NCBI GenBank assembly: GCA_964423985.1
Contig: CAYRGE010000011.1
Location: 1-16,797, forward strand
Reading direction: 5' to 3'
DNA: 16,797 nucleotides
Source: CAYRGE01 sp964423985
Lineage (GTDB): Bacteria > Patescibacteriota > Minisyncoccia > Phycocordibacterales > CAYRGE01
The notes beneath the pieces were generated by a model, which was not told the DNA's origin, ran no database searches, and saw only the letters and a list, made by a program, of their open reading frames with translations. Positions 1 through 8,217 of this stretch are shown here, piece after piece. The stretch's first letter is position 1. Every line of letters begins with the position of its first letter. A program made the translations under genes and the position numbers.

Positions 1-46
1 CTCCTGCTACACTTCTCACAAAGACGGGGGCAATGACGGATAATAT
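1..46 (+). repeat. Fragment of the dispersed CTTCTCGCAAAGACGG repeat
   Basis: The window opens with a diverged copy of the repeat found near 4513, 10177 and 12137. It reads CTTCTCACAAAGACGG, one mismatch from the common core, followed by CAATGACGG, the alternative core. The upstream half lies outside the window or is lost. Like the other copies it sits beyond the 3' end of a gene, here the minus-strand surface protein. Confidence 0.6.
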
Positions 47-69
47 TCGGGACAACGACAAAAACAACA

Positions 70-97
70 AAAAACCGCCGAAGTGGCGGTTTTTTTG
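70..97. terminator. Bidirectional intrinsic terminator
   Basis: CCGCC (75-79) and GGCGG (85-89) form a GC stem with a 5-base loop. A-run and T-run flanks extend the pairing and give a U-tract on either strand. It lies about 85 bases past the stop of the minus-strand surface-protein gene and probably ends its transcript. A second, weaker inverted repeat lies just after that stop codon: GTAAAATA at 144-151 against TATTTTAC at 167-174. Confidence 0.8.
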
Positions 98-180
98 TTT
101 TGCTTAAATGAGTTTTATATTTAAGAACTTATCTTTAAGTTTCGTAAAATATTCTCATAAAAGACTTATTTTACAAGTGG

Positions 181-3100
181 TTATTTACTGATTGTTTGTG
201 CGTCAGTACCACCTGATGGCAATCCAGATACAAAGTAACCATTTGTCCAGTCAGCAGTAGTTGTTGCTGATGTTGTGGTTGCATTTGGTGACCATATAAA
301 GTCATGCTCTGCAGCACCTTGAACATCTGCTTCAGTACCCATTAAGCCTCCTCCTACTGTGTATGCACTATCTCCTGCGATTCTTGTTGTTACAGAACCT
401 GAGAATGTGCCTGTACCTGCTGTTAGTGTTGTGTCAGCCAATACTCGGAAATAATAAGTTACTCCCGCTGGAATTTGCAACACTTGTGAGAATCTCATTT
501 CATTGTTGCCGTCAGCCACAGTAGTAGTTCCACTAAGCAATCCATTTGCAAATCCTGATACAGGGCTTGAAAATGATGAATCAGTGTAAGCATATACTTT
601 CAAGTTTGCTACAGATGTTGTACCTGAAACAGTTGAACCAGTTGAGGTAGCAACATTAACTGTAACTTCTGATAGTCCTATGCCATTTCCACCTTCACTT
701 GCAGTAACTTCAAATCGGTATAAATCAACTGCTGTTCCTGTTGTAAGAACATTGGAAGGAATTGAATGTTTTACAATAGTAGGTGATGATCTAAATACAC
801 GAACTCCGTCAAAGCTTGTTGATCCAGTAGCATTTATTGATGTTCCTGATTCGCCAAGACCTCGTGTGTTGTCGCTTGTTGCGTCAACATTAATTGCAAT
901 CAACGCTCCTTGTGTTCCTGGTTGTGCTGTTCCAATTTCTGCCAAGTCAACCTTAATTGTAAGGTCTTTATCTTGGTCTTTTGGAAGAACTACTGGTGTT
1001 GATAGTGTTGATATAGCGGTTGTGCTTGTTCCTGTGAATGTCGCTGTACCAACTTGAGTTGCTCCATCCCAGATAGATACCTTTGTGATATCTCCAGCTG
1101 AAGATGATGCTGTGTCTGCAAGTTTTAATCCAATTCTCTGAAGCGTTACTTCTTCGTTTGAGGCTCGGAAATTCATTACACCCATAGTTACACCTGTCAT
1201 TCCTCCAGTTACAATTGCATATGAAGGACTTGAAGCGTCTTCTGTTACAAGAAGTGAACCTTCAGCAACAGTCATAAGTGGTCCGTCTGAACCTGTTACA
1301 GTTTCTACAACATCGTTTGAAGAACCTACTCCTGTTACATCAATTGTGCTACCTTCTGCAATTCCAAACTGGTATGTAGCTCCATCTGCTGCTGATGTTG
1401 AAATGTTACATTTTAATGTTAATGTCGTAACTTTTCCTTTTGGAATTGTTAAAGCATTATCAAATGTAAATCTTATATCTCCAGCAGCGCTTGGATTAAC
1501 AACATCTGAACCAGTGTTCAGTGCTGTTGTTCCGTCAAAAATCTGACAAGCACTTAGGTCGCTCACACTCGCAGCTGGGTCTACTTCAAGAAGCGCTTGC
1601 ATTGATGAGAATCTTAGATCCTCGCCTGACTGTGTTGCGTCAAACTGATAGTTTGCGAAAGTAAAGCCTTGAGCTCCTGCTGTTGTATTTTGAGCAACTG
1701 GAGTTGTTGAAACTGTAACAGCAAGTGCTGCTGCTTCAACTGTCATAGTGTTTAGAGTAAATGAACCAAAACTAATAGTAACATTATCTCCTGTTACTTC
1801 ACCTGTTGGACTTCCCCAATTTGATGGTGTAACTGAAACTACATATGTTGTACCATCAGCAATTGTTGAGTGAACTTGTCCTTTAATAGTGAATGTGTGC
1901 TTTCCTGTTGGAAGCGTAACACTATCTGTAAATGACAATTTCTGCTCTGTTGTGCTTACAACAGTAGCGTCAATTGGTCCTGCAACTATACTTCCATTTT
2001 CGTCATAAATAGAAACATTTGTCAAAACATTGTCTTCTGTTACAGTTGTTCCTGTTGAAGTAACAGTCATTTCCATACTTGAAACTGTAACAGCTTCGCC
2101 CCTGAAGTCTGTTTCAAATGCTCCAAGAACTTCACCAGAAACATTTACAGCAATGTTTTGTGCTGGTACTTCAGTAGACCTACTGATTGTTGTAGCACTT
2201 CCTCCTGTAATTGTTAGGTGTGCATTATCAAAGAATGGTGTGCCATCTGTGAAATCAGAACTAACTGTCTGTGCTATGGTGGTTGTATCTGCGTCTGGTG
2301 TAATACCAAAAGCAAATCTTTCACCACTTATGTTGATATCTGTACTTCTGTGAATGTCAAATACAACATTTCGTCCTGTTCCTCCAATAATGTCTCCTTT
2401 GATGTAGATATCTACATTTGCTCCTTTAGCAATCACAATACCTGTGCCAAAGTCTACATTGTAGTAATCTCCGTCAGCAGAAATTGTTGTTTCGTATTCT
2501 ACGCCGTCAACAACAGTTACTACATTTGCAATATCATTAACTCCCGCTGAACCTGTTTGATTCCAGCGAATTGAGTTAAGACGAAGGTCTTCATTTGAGC
2601 CAGCTGCTACACGAATTCCTGCGAATCGTATGTCAGTTGAACCAACTTCTCTATCTCTGTCTGTGTCTGGATCAAAAGAAGATACAGTTAGTGTAGCTTT
2701 GCCAATATCAAGTGTTTCATTCATTGTGTGCAATGCTCCACTAATTGGAAGTAGTCCAGCTACTGGTGAGCTAGCATTAATTCCAACAATATTCAAACCT
2801 CCAGCCTCGCCACCTCGGCCCTCAAGGTCTGACATATTACCAGCAACAATGAAAGTTCGTGACTCTCCTGCTGGAATTACAACTGCTTCACCAACTACTG
2901 CTTGGTGAGCAGAGTTTAGTGTTCTAGCAGCTCCAACTTGTGTTCCGTTTTCATCAAGAAGAAGAACTCTACTAAATGCTGCTCTATCCACAAAACCAGC
3001 TCGTTCAATTGTTACACCTGTTAGCGTAACATCTTCTAAACCTGCTGTAGCTGTGAATTTAGTAAAGGGAACTCTAGCTGCATTTTTTACAGCAAGTGAA

Positions 3101-3717
3101 CTTGACGGCTGTATTGCAGCTGCAACTACAGTTAATTCATCAACTGTAGATACTGGATCCGTTGGATCCGTTGGGTCTGTTGGATCCGTTGGATCCGTTG
3201 GGTCTGTTGGGTCTGTTGTCGCGGTCAATGTGTTTAATTTCGCGCGAGTTGATGGACCAACAAAACCTGTTCCCATTGTTAGGTTTACTGGAGTAAGAAC
3301 TTCAGCGGCATATTTGTCCTGAAATTTTACTACAGCTGCTTTTGTAAGGGGGCCAAAAGTGTTTGTTTCACTTCCAGCAGAACCTACTCCTGTTGCAGCA
3401 ACTTGTGTTGCGACATCTGAGTTAAGAACTACCTGAAGCATTTTTACATCGTTTCCAGTCATACCAATTGAAAGATTTCGTGTGAAAGTAAATCCTTCTG
3501 TTACTCCTGGTACCGATGGTTGTGTTGGTTTGTGTGTTCTAGCAAGTTCTCTAGCTTTTTCAATTTTATCCGGAGCAATAACATCCGCTACAATTAAAAG
3601 CTCAATCAACTCGCTTAAAGTTAGGGCACTTACTTGTGACACGCCTGCTCCAAAGAACATAGCAAGACCAAGTACCATACCTACTACTTTATTACTTTTA
3701 GATTTTTGCATACTCAT
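181..3717 (-). CDS. Secreted peptidoglycan-binding, multi-domain S-layer-like surface protein
   Basis: A large extracellular protein, probably cell-wall attached and forming an S-layer or adhesin; this role is inferred. A basic N-terminus and hydrophobic segment (residues 10-31, ending VSA) form a signal peptide. Next comes a helical stretch (34-62) and a PG_binding_1-like domain (about 76-165, with NDVKMLQ, FGPLTKAAV and GFVGPSTRAKL). Seven Thr-Asp-Pro units (168-188) form a rigid linker. About six beta-sandwich modules of 130-150 residues follow (from about 195, 338, 500, 662, 815 and 972). Each repeats the pattern strand, 'D.NG..V', 'IP.G' strand. The only two cysteines (C724, C770) lie in one module and could form a disulfide. 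The C-terminus has IWSPN and DWTNGYFVSGLPSGG (about 1141-1170), a tail I associate with Parcubacteria surface proteins. There is no LPXTG motif or C-terminal membrane helix. No Shine-Dalgarno precedes the start; a second ATG lies two codons in. Confidence 0.85.
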   Translation of the reverse strand: MSMQKSKSNKVVGMVLGLAMFFGAGVSQVSALTLSELIELLIVADVIAPDKIEKARELARTHKPTQPSVPGVTEGFTFTRNLSIGMTGNDVKMLQVVLNSDVATQVAATGVGSAGSETNTFGPLTKAAVVKFQDKYAAEVLTPVNLTMGTGFVGPSTRAKLNTLTATTDPTDPTDPTDPTDPTDPTDPVSTVDELTVVAAAIQPSSSLAVKNAARVPFTKFTATAGLEDVTLTGVTIERAGFVDRAAFSRVLLLDENGTQVGAARTLNSAHQAVVGEAVVIPAGESRTFIVAGNMSDLEGRGGEAGGLNIVGINASSPVAGLLPISGALHTMNETLDIGKATLTVSSFDPDTDRDREVGSTDIRFAGIRVAAGSNEDLRLNSIRWNQTGSAGVNDIANVVTVVDGVEYETTISADGDYYNVDFGTGIVIAKGANVDIYIKGDIIGGTGRNVVFDIHRSTDINISGERFAFGITPDADTTTIAQTVSSDFTDGTPFFDNAHLTITGGSATTISRSTEVPAQNIAVNVSGEVLGAFETDFRGEAVTVSSMEMTVTSTGTTVTEDNVLTNVSIYDENGSIVAGPIDATVVSTTEQKLSFTDSVTLPTGKHTFTIKGQVHSTIADGTTYVVSVTPSNWGSPTGEVTGDNVTISFGSFTLNTMTVEAAALAVTVSTTPVAQNTTAGAQGFTFANYQFDATQSGEDLRFSSMQALLEVDPAASVSDLSACQIFDGTTALNTGSDVVNPSAAGDIRFTFDNALTIPKGKVTTLTLKCNISTSAADGATYQFGIAEGSTIDVTGVGSSNDVVETVTGSDGPLMTVAEGSLLVTEDASSPSYAIVTGGMTGVTMGVMNFRASNEEVTLQRIGLKLADTASSSAGDITKVSIWDGATQVGTATFTGTSTTAISTLSTPVVLPKDQDKDLTIKVDLAEIGTAQPGTQGALIAINVDATSDNTRGLGESGTSINATGSTSFDGVRVFRSSPTIVKHSIPSNVLTTGTAVDLYRFEVTASEGGNGIGLSEVTVNVATSTGSTVSGTTSVANLKVYAYTDSSFSSPVSGFANGLLSGTTTVADGNNEMRFSQVLQIPAGVTYYFRVLADTTLTAGTGTFSGSVTTRIAGDSAYTVGGGLMGTEADVQGAAEHDFIWSPNATTTSATTTADWTNGYFVSGLPSGGTDAQTISK
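3155..3217 (-). repeat. Seven 9-bp tandem units encoding the (Thr-Asp-Pro)7 linker
   Basis: Units on the plus strand are GGATCCGTT or GGGTCTGTT, in the order A A B A A B B. The array is in frame and encodes seven TDP tripeptides between the peptidoglycan-binding domain and the first beta-sandwich module. The near-identical DNA units suggest recent slippage. Copy-number change would lengthen or shorten the linker without shifting the frame. Confidence 0.95.
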
Positions 3718-3762
3718 AATCTTAATAATTTATTTTTAATAATCCTTTTTTGACGGGAACAT

Positions 3763-3790
3763 ATTATTAATAATTGCTAATCCCCTTCAA
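3763..3790 (-). promoter_or_regulatory. Possible sigma70-type promoter of the surface-protein gene
   Basis: Read on the minus strand, TTGAAG (3785-3790) and AATAAT (3763-3768) are 16 bases apart. They would start transcription about 40 bases before the ATG at 3717. Hexamer matches are moderate (4/6 and 5/6) in AT-rich DNA, so chance is a real alternative. A perfect palindrome lies 11 bases upstream of the -35 box. Confidence 0.35.
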
Positions 3791-3800
3791 AAATGAACTT

Positions 3801-3814
3801 GCACGAATTCGTGC
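3801..3814. promoter_or_regulatory. Perfect 14-bp palindrome GCACGAATTCGTGC, operator candidate
   Basis: The sequence equals its own reverse complement over 14 bases and has more GC than its surroundings. It sits just upstream of the predicted promoter of the surface-protein gene, where a dimeric regulator could bind. No copy was noticed elsewhere in the window. Confidence 0.35.
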
Positions 3815-4512
3815 TTAATACACTCTGACTAAATAATTGTATAACAATAAATAAAGCCAGACGGATAACGAATGATAACCAATAATGTGTCGACCATAAT
3901 CACTATGATGCGACGACAGAGAGACGTGATATGTGACTATTCAATAATTATATATATTGAATAAATTGCATCCCCGTCCCTTTGTAGTCGAACCATGGTG
4001 TACAAATTATCAATTAACACTCTTTTGATAAAATATATTTTCTTTTACAAAAACATATTGACCAAACTAAAAACACTTTCTGTGTAATACAATAAAAACA
4101 CATAAAGTATTTATACAATATTACAACACTATTTAAACACAAGCAAGGATGCTCACATCTAAACCTACATATAATTATATTGGTTTATTGAAAAGTAGCA
4201 AAAAGATAATGTGGATAACTTTGGTAGCTAGAAATCACTCTCATAAAATCAGCCCTGCTAAAAAATAAACTCAATACCCTGCTTCATCTTATGGCTGTAT
4301 CTTAATTCCTATAAACAGCATATAATTAGCCTTAGATTTACAAATTAATTTTGTTTGATTATTTTTTAAGTGATAAAAATAATTGGTGTAAAAATTTATA
4401 CAAAAACAATACCAAGGTGTTTACTAAATTTTAATTCAATAAATGATTTAGGTTTTCTAAAAATAGTAGTGTGGTTTTAGTTTTAGATTTAGATTAGATT
4501 TGAGGTTTCGTT

Positions 4513-4662
4513 CTGGATTGCTTCGTCGTTCCGCTATCGCTATACTTCTCGCAAAGACGGTGATGTCGCTATCGCTATCGCTACACTTCTCGCAAAGACA
4601 AAGTTTATTGTTGCACTTCTCGCAAAGACGGGGGTTGTTGTTACGCTTCTCGCAAAGACGGT
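4513..4662 (+). repeat. Cluster of short interspersed repeats 3' of the winged-helix gene
   Basis: One full element (4513-4560) begins CTGGATTGCTTCGTCG and ends CTTCTCGCAAAGACGG. It is followed by three further copies of the tail CTTCTCGCAAAGAC at 4586, 4616 and 4646, separated by variable spacers, one of which is a run of TATCGC units. The cluster ends 16 bases from the stop codon of the minus-strand gene at 4678. No open reading frame or transposase is present. This looks like a local tail amplification of a non-autonomous repeat. Confidence 0.85.
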
Positions 4663-4677
4663 GAGCTAAAACAGTTG

Positions 4678-5496
4678 TTAAGCAACTGAATACCTACTCC
4701 ACCTGCGTTTACCACTCCTTACAACAAGATTGTTTTTTATAAGAGTATTAAGTTCTCGCTGTATTGTCTTGTCGCTACAATCAGAAAAATTTGAGGCTAT
4801 ATCTTTTATGGTTGCATCTCTTTTATTATTCAAAAATCTTAATATCTTGTCTCGCCTTTCATTCCTCAATATGGCACCAGTTGTGTTTGTGGTGGAAATA
4901 AATGGTGCATCGCTTGTTTGTTTATTATTAACCAGCTTTTGATTTAGCAACTCATTCTCTTGTATTTCTGTTTTATTATACTCGTTGTTCCTTGGTATTT
5001 TTTTATATAAAACACTCATTTTATCATTATCGTCTTTTGCGGTTACTTCCTTTTCTGTAAAAAATGTATCTTCAAAAGAGACATCTTCTGAAAGACTATC
5101 GCTCTCGTTGCATTTATGAACAACAGCTTGCATCTCTTCAATTTCTTTTTTGAATATTGAAAAATTCATTTGCGACACAAGCCCACCAATTTGCGCTATA
5201 CAAAGCATTCTCAAAATCATATCAATTTCAAAATATAATTTTCTTAACAATACATCTGAATTTGTAGATCTTGCTTTGTTTATATCTTTGGATATGATTA
5301 ATATAGAATCTCTTAATTTCCACTTTAAAGGTTCTTTGTCTGAAAAAAGATTGGATAATATATATAGAGCCGCCGCCAATCTATCTGCTTTTTTAAGGAC
5401 ACCTAAAAACACTTTTGAATTAGAAATCTTGTAAGAGACACTGTTATTAGGTTGTGTTATTTCTTTAGAAAAAGGTGTTCGTTGTAGTGGCTTCAT
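4678..5496 (-). CDS. Uncharacterised protein: helical N-terminal domain plus C-terminal winged helix
   Basis: 272 residues, probably a DNA-binding regulator. Residues about 28-128 are predicted helical. They contain the stretch KKADRLAAALYILSNLF, then SDKEPLKWKLRDSILIIS, a pattern I associate with conserved CPR proteins of unknown function. Residues about 130-205 are polar and probably disordered. Residues 211-270 form a DeoR-like winged helix: NERRDKILRFL, then DATIKDIASNF, the recognition helix SDKTIQRELNTLIKNNLV and an Arg/Lys-rich wing (RSGKRRWSRYS). The gene diverges from ftsK. The gap between them carries TGTCTTTTATA-like half-sites and a promoter-like pair, so autoregulation is plausible but unproven. 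No Shine-Dalgarno precedes the ATG. The N-terminal domain's function is unknown. Confidence 0.75.
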   Translation of the reverse strand: MKPLQRTPFSKEITQPNNSVSYKISNSKVFLGVLKKADRLAAALYILSNLFSDKEPLKWKLRDSILIISKDINKARSTNSDVLLRKLYFEIDMILRMLCIAQIGGLVSQMNFSIFKKEIEEMQAVVHKCNESDSLSEDVSFEDTFFTEKEVTAKDDNDKMSVLYKKIPRNNEYNKTEIQENELLNQKLVNNKQTSDAPFISTTNTTGAILRNERRDKILRFLNNKRDATIKDIASNFSDCSDKTIQRELNTLIKNNLVVRSGKRRWSRYSVA

Positions 5497-5573
5497 AGTC
5501 TGTGGTTATTATATTTATGTATCGCTTTATTGTATGTGTTGTATTTATTGGTTCTGTGTTTAACTTTAATCGC

Positions 5574-5602
5574 ATTGTATTTATTAAAGACAGTGTTGTC
5601 AT
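5574..5602 (-). promoter_or_regulatory. Predicted sigma70-type promoter of the winged-helix gene
   Basis: On the minus strand ATGACA (5597-5602, 5/6 to the -35 consensus) and TACAAT (5574-5579, 5/6 to the -10 consensus) are exactly 17 bases apart. The start point would be about 70 bases before the ATG at 5496. One operator-like half-site (5583-5592) falls within the spacer, and another (5605-5615) abuts the -35 box. Confidence 0.5.
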
Positions 5603-5695
5603 TAAGTCTTTTATATTAAAAAGGTTGTTGTCTTTAATTTTTATGTCTGTCTTTTATACCTGTCTTTTATAAAAGACCTGTTTTCTTAAGAGACA
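5583..5695. promoter_or_regulatory. Array of TGTCTTTTATA-like half-sites, operator candidate
   Basis: GTCTTTTATA occurs as direct copies at 5606-5615, 5649-5658 and 5662-5671, with an inverted copy at 5668-5677. The last two overlap to make the perfect palindrome GTCTTTTATAAAAGAC (5662-5677). A variant TGTCTTTAAT (5629-5638) pairs with its exact inverse ATTAAAGACA (5583-5592). A weaker inverse, TTAAGAGACA, lies at 5686-5695. Seven related sites in 113 bases at a divergent promoter look like an operator, most simply for the neighbouring winged-helix protein (inference). Confidence 0.5.
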
Positions 5696-5944
5696 TACTA
5701 TAAGCCATTGTATTCTAAACGCCCTAAAAAGTAAAGTTGTTTTTTAATACTGACTTGTTGAAAAACTATATTATGTGAGAAAAATTAATTTATAAATATA
5801 TCTACTGCTTTTATCTGATTCATACTATTTTATTGTTCAGAAATGATTTTATTGTTACACTTTAACTATTCTGAGTTGTAGGTTTTCTACTTATCAATTA
5901 TCAAGACCTTGTTATTAAAAATTTATTAAAAATAATTCATCATA

Positions 5945-8209
5945 ATGACCCGTAAAACAAAAAAGAAAAAATTAACCCAAAATTCTATACCTGAAAAGAC
6001 GCTTGGTGCTAGTACAATGCGTGGAGTCCTGTCTATTATATTTTTTGCTTTAACTATTTTTTTTACACTCGCTGCTTTTGACAAAGCTGGTCCCGTTGGT
6101 TCTGTAGTACATTCTGCTGCATACGCCCTGCTTGGTTTTGGTTATGTTATTTTACCATTGCTTATTTTACTGTTAGCTGTTTCTTTTTTAAGAGAGTCTA
6201 GAACAAGTTTTGCAATCCCCACAACAGTCGGAGCATTTTTGTTTCTTGTTTCGTGTCTCGGAATTATAGATTTATTTAAGGAAAAAGCTGGTGGAATTAT
6301 TGGAGGATTTGTTTCAAAACCAGTGGTTGCTCTTTTTGATGTTACTGTAAGTTTTATTTTTTTGATTGCATTAGTTATTGTTTCTCTGCTTATAATATTT
6401 GATACTAAGCCAAAATTTAGCTCTCTTTCTTTTTTGAGAAAATTATCATTATTTAAAAATAAGAGAAGTGAACACAAAGAAGAACTACCGTATAATGACA
6501 AAGATGATGCAGATGATGCAGATGAAAATTCTATTATAGAAGACACCAGTAATAAGAACGAGGAAACTGAAACAGTTGTTGCCGATGATATTGAAACAAA
6601 AAAAGAAAGCCCTTCATTAGTAAAAAATTTATTTAAAAAGAAAGAGGACTCTTCTGGTGACTCTTCTTACGAAATAGACCCTAGTGCTAAATACTATGAA
6701 GGTATTCCTTTTTCTCCACCTCCTTTATCTATTCTTAATGGCAACAAAGGTAAGCCTTCTAGTGGTGATGTTAAGGCAAACCTAAACATCATAAAAAGAA
6801 CACTGAAAAACTTTAATGTAGAAGTTGAGATGGACGAAGTATCTATTGGTCCTTCTGTAACAAGATATGCACTAAAGCCAGCTGAAGGTGTAAGGCTAAC
6901 AAAAATTGTAGGACTTCAAAACGACCTTTCATTAGCATTGGCAGCTCACCCAATAAGAATAGAGGCTCCAATCCCTGGAAAATCTCTTGTTGGCGTAGAG
7001 GTTCCAAATGCAACCCGCATGACTGTTGGTTTGCATTCTTTGTTAGATTCTGATATTTATAAAAACAGCAAAAAACCTCTTCTTATTTCTATGGGGCGAA
7101 GCGTATCAAAAACTCTAATTTTTGCAGACCTTGCAAAAATGCCTCATTTATTAATTGCAGGGGCAACTGGATCTGGAAAATCGGTAATGATTCATGCAGT
7201 AATAATTTCTTTATTGTTTAGGAACCCGCCTGAAAATCTCAGATTTATAATGATTGATCCAAAGCGAGTGGAATTAACTCTTTACAATAACATTCCACAC
7301 CTCTTAAAGCAGGTAATAACAGAACCTAAAGATGCTATTCTATCTCTTAATTGGGCTGCAAAAGAAATGGCTAGGCGTTATGAAATATTAGAAAACGAGC
7401 AAGTTCAAAACATTTCATCATACCACGAAAATATTATTGAGCCTGCCCTAAAAGAATATAGGAAGGCAAAAAAAGAAGGGAAGGAGGTCAATGCAGATGA
7501 CCTACCTAAACAAATGCCATACATTGTAATAATCATTGATGAACTTTCTCACATTATGACATCATATCCACGCGAGCTTGAGTCTGCTATTGCTAAACTT
7601 ACGCAGATGAGTCGTGCTGTTGGAATTCATGTAATTCTATCTACTCAACGACCGTCTGTTAATGTCATTACGGGATTAATTAAAGCCAACATTCCATATA
7701 GAATTGCTTTTCAAGTTGTGTCTCAAATTGACTCCCGCACTATTTTAGATATCGGAGGAGCAGAGAAGTTGCTTGGAGCTGGTGATATGCTTCATCTTTC
7801 TGGAGAAATGGCAAAACCAAATAGACTCCAGTCTGCTTTTGTGTCTGAAAAAGAAGTAAAGAAGGTTGTAGAATACATAGTAAGGCAACACCAAAACAAA
7901 GACACAAACAATAAACAAGACGAGTATGAAAATATTGATTTCTCTCAACCAGACGGAAAAAGCACACTATTTGAAACAGAAATTGATGGAAGTAATGATG
8001 ATGATTTGTACGAAGAAGCACGCGAAATGGTTATTAATGATGGCAAGGCCGCAGTTACATATTTACAGAGAAAACTAGGTATTGGTTATGCGCGAGCAGC
8101 AAAAATTGTAGATATGCTTGAAGAAAGAGGTGTTGTTGGTCCACTAAACGGAGCAAGGGGGCGTGAAGTACTAGAAAAACCTTCTGAGTATAAACACGAG
8201 GATAATTAA
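5945..8209 (+). CDS. ftsK: DNA translocase FtsK/SpoIIIE
   Basis: A membrane-anchored, ATP-driven double-stranded DNA pump that moves chromosome ends through the closing septum. 754 residues is close to SpoIIIE and much shorter than E. coli FtsK, because the linker is short. About four membrane helices lie at residues 27-45, 56-81, 88-109 and 128-152. An acidic linker (about 175-235) follows. The alpha domain (about 270-350) includes SIGPSVTRYALKPAEGV. The RecA-like motor has Walker A GATGSGKS (406-413) and Walker B VIIIDEL (D532, E533). STQRP and GGAEKLLGAGDML motifs follow. The C-terminal gamma winged helix (about 690-750, GIGYARAAKIVDMLEERGVVG) is the part that reads KOPS-type polarity sites in other bacteria. 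It is first in an operon with recA, and no Shine-Dalgarno precedes the ATG. Confidence 0.97.
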   Translation: MTRKTKKKKLTQNSIPEKTLGASTMRGVLSIIFFALTIFFTLAAFDKAGPVGSVVHSAAYALLGFGYVILPLLILLLAVSFLRESRTSFAIPTTVGAFLFLVSCLGIIDLFKEKAGGIIGGFVSKPVVALFDVTVSFIFLIALVIVSLLIIFDTKPKFSSLSFLRKLSLFKNKRSEHKEELPYNDKDDADDADENSIIEDTSNKNEETETVVADDIETKKESPSLVKNLFKKKEDSSGDSSYEIDPSAKYYEGIPFSPPPLSILNGNKGKPSSGDVKANLNIIKRTLKNFNVEVEMDEVSIGPSVTRYALKPAEGVRLTKIVGLQNDLSLALAAHPIRIEAPIPGKSLVGVEVPNATRMTVGLHSLLDSDIYKNSKKPLLISMGRSVSKTLIFADLAKMPHLLIAGATGSGKSVMIHAVIISLLFRNPPENLRFIMIDPKRVELTLYNNIPHLLKQVITEPKDAILSLNWAAKEMARRYEILENEQVQNISSYHENIIEPALKEYRKAKKEGKEVNADDLPKQMPYIVIIIDELSHIMTSYPRELESAIAKLTQMSRAVGIHVILSTQRPSVNVITGLIKANIPYRIAFQVVSQIDSRTILDIGGAEKLLGAGDMLHLSGEMAKPNRLQSAFVSEKEVKKVVEYIVRQHQNKDTNNKQDEYENIDFSQPDGKSTLFETEIDGSNDDDLYEEAREMVINDGKAAVTYLQRKLGIGYARAAKIVDMLEERGVVGPLNGARGREVLEKPSEYKHEDN

Positions 8210-8217
8210 CATTCAAT

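Larger units (their letters stand above)
3718..4512. other. AT-rich intergenic region without a recognisable gene
   Basis: I see no convincing protein-coding or tRNA gene in these roughly 800 bases. The region holds the probable promoter of the surface-protein gene at its left end, a perfect 14-bp palindrome (3801-3814), a 9-bp inverted repeat (TATTCAATA at 3938-3946 against TATTGAATA at 3955-3963), and one exact consensus DnaA box, TTATCCACA, on the minus strand (4210-4218). Long AT tracts fill the rest. Confidence 0.6.
5497..5944. other. Divergent intergenic region between winged-helix gene and ftsK operon
   Basis: This 448-bp AT-rich region must hold the start signals for both the minus-strand regulator-like gene and the plus-strand ftsK-recA-efp operon. 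The half next to the regulator contains a good minus-strand promoter and a cluster of direct and inverted half-sites. The half next to ftsK (5700-5944) shows no promoter I would defend; TTGTTC (5833-5838) and TACACT (5856-5861), 17 bases apart, are only a weak candidate. I found no RNA gene. Confidence 0.6.

Noticed and set aside
2218..2550. Plus-strand open frames inside the surface-protein gene (for example 110 codons at 2218)
   Set aside because: They are shadows of the 1178-residue minus-strand gene, with odd composition (runs of Cys, Ser, Tyr) and no domain pattern.
4513..4662. CRISPR array interpretation of the spaced CTTCTCGCAAAGAC copies
   Set aside because: Repeats are about 15 bases, intervals are irregular (41, 30 and 30 bases start to start), spacers are themselves repeat-derived, there are no cas genes, and the same unit is dispersed elsewhere in both orientations.
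5700..5944. Promoter for ftsK
   Set aside because: Several TTG.. and TA...T pairs occur in this AT-rich stretch, but none has both good hexamers and correct spacing, so none was annotated as a feature.
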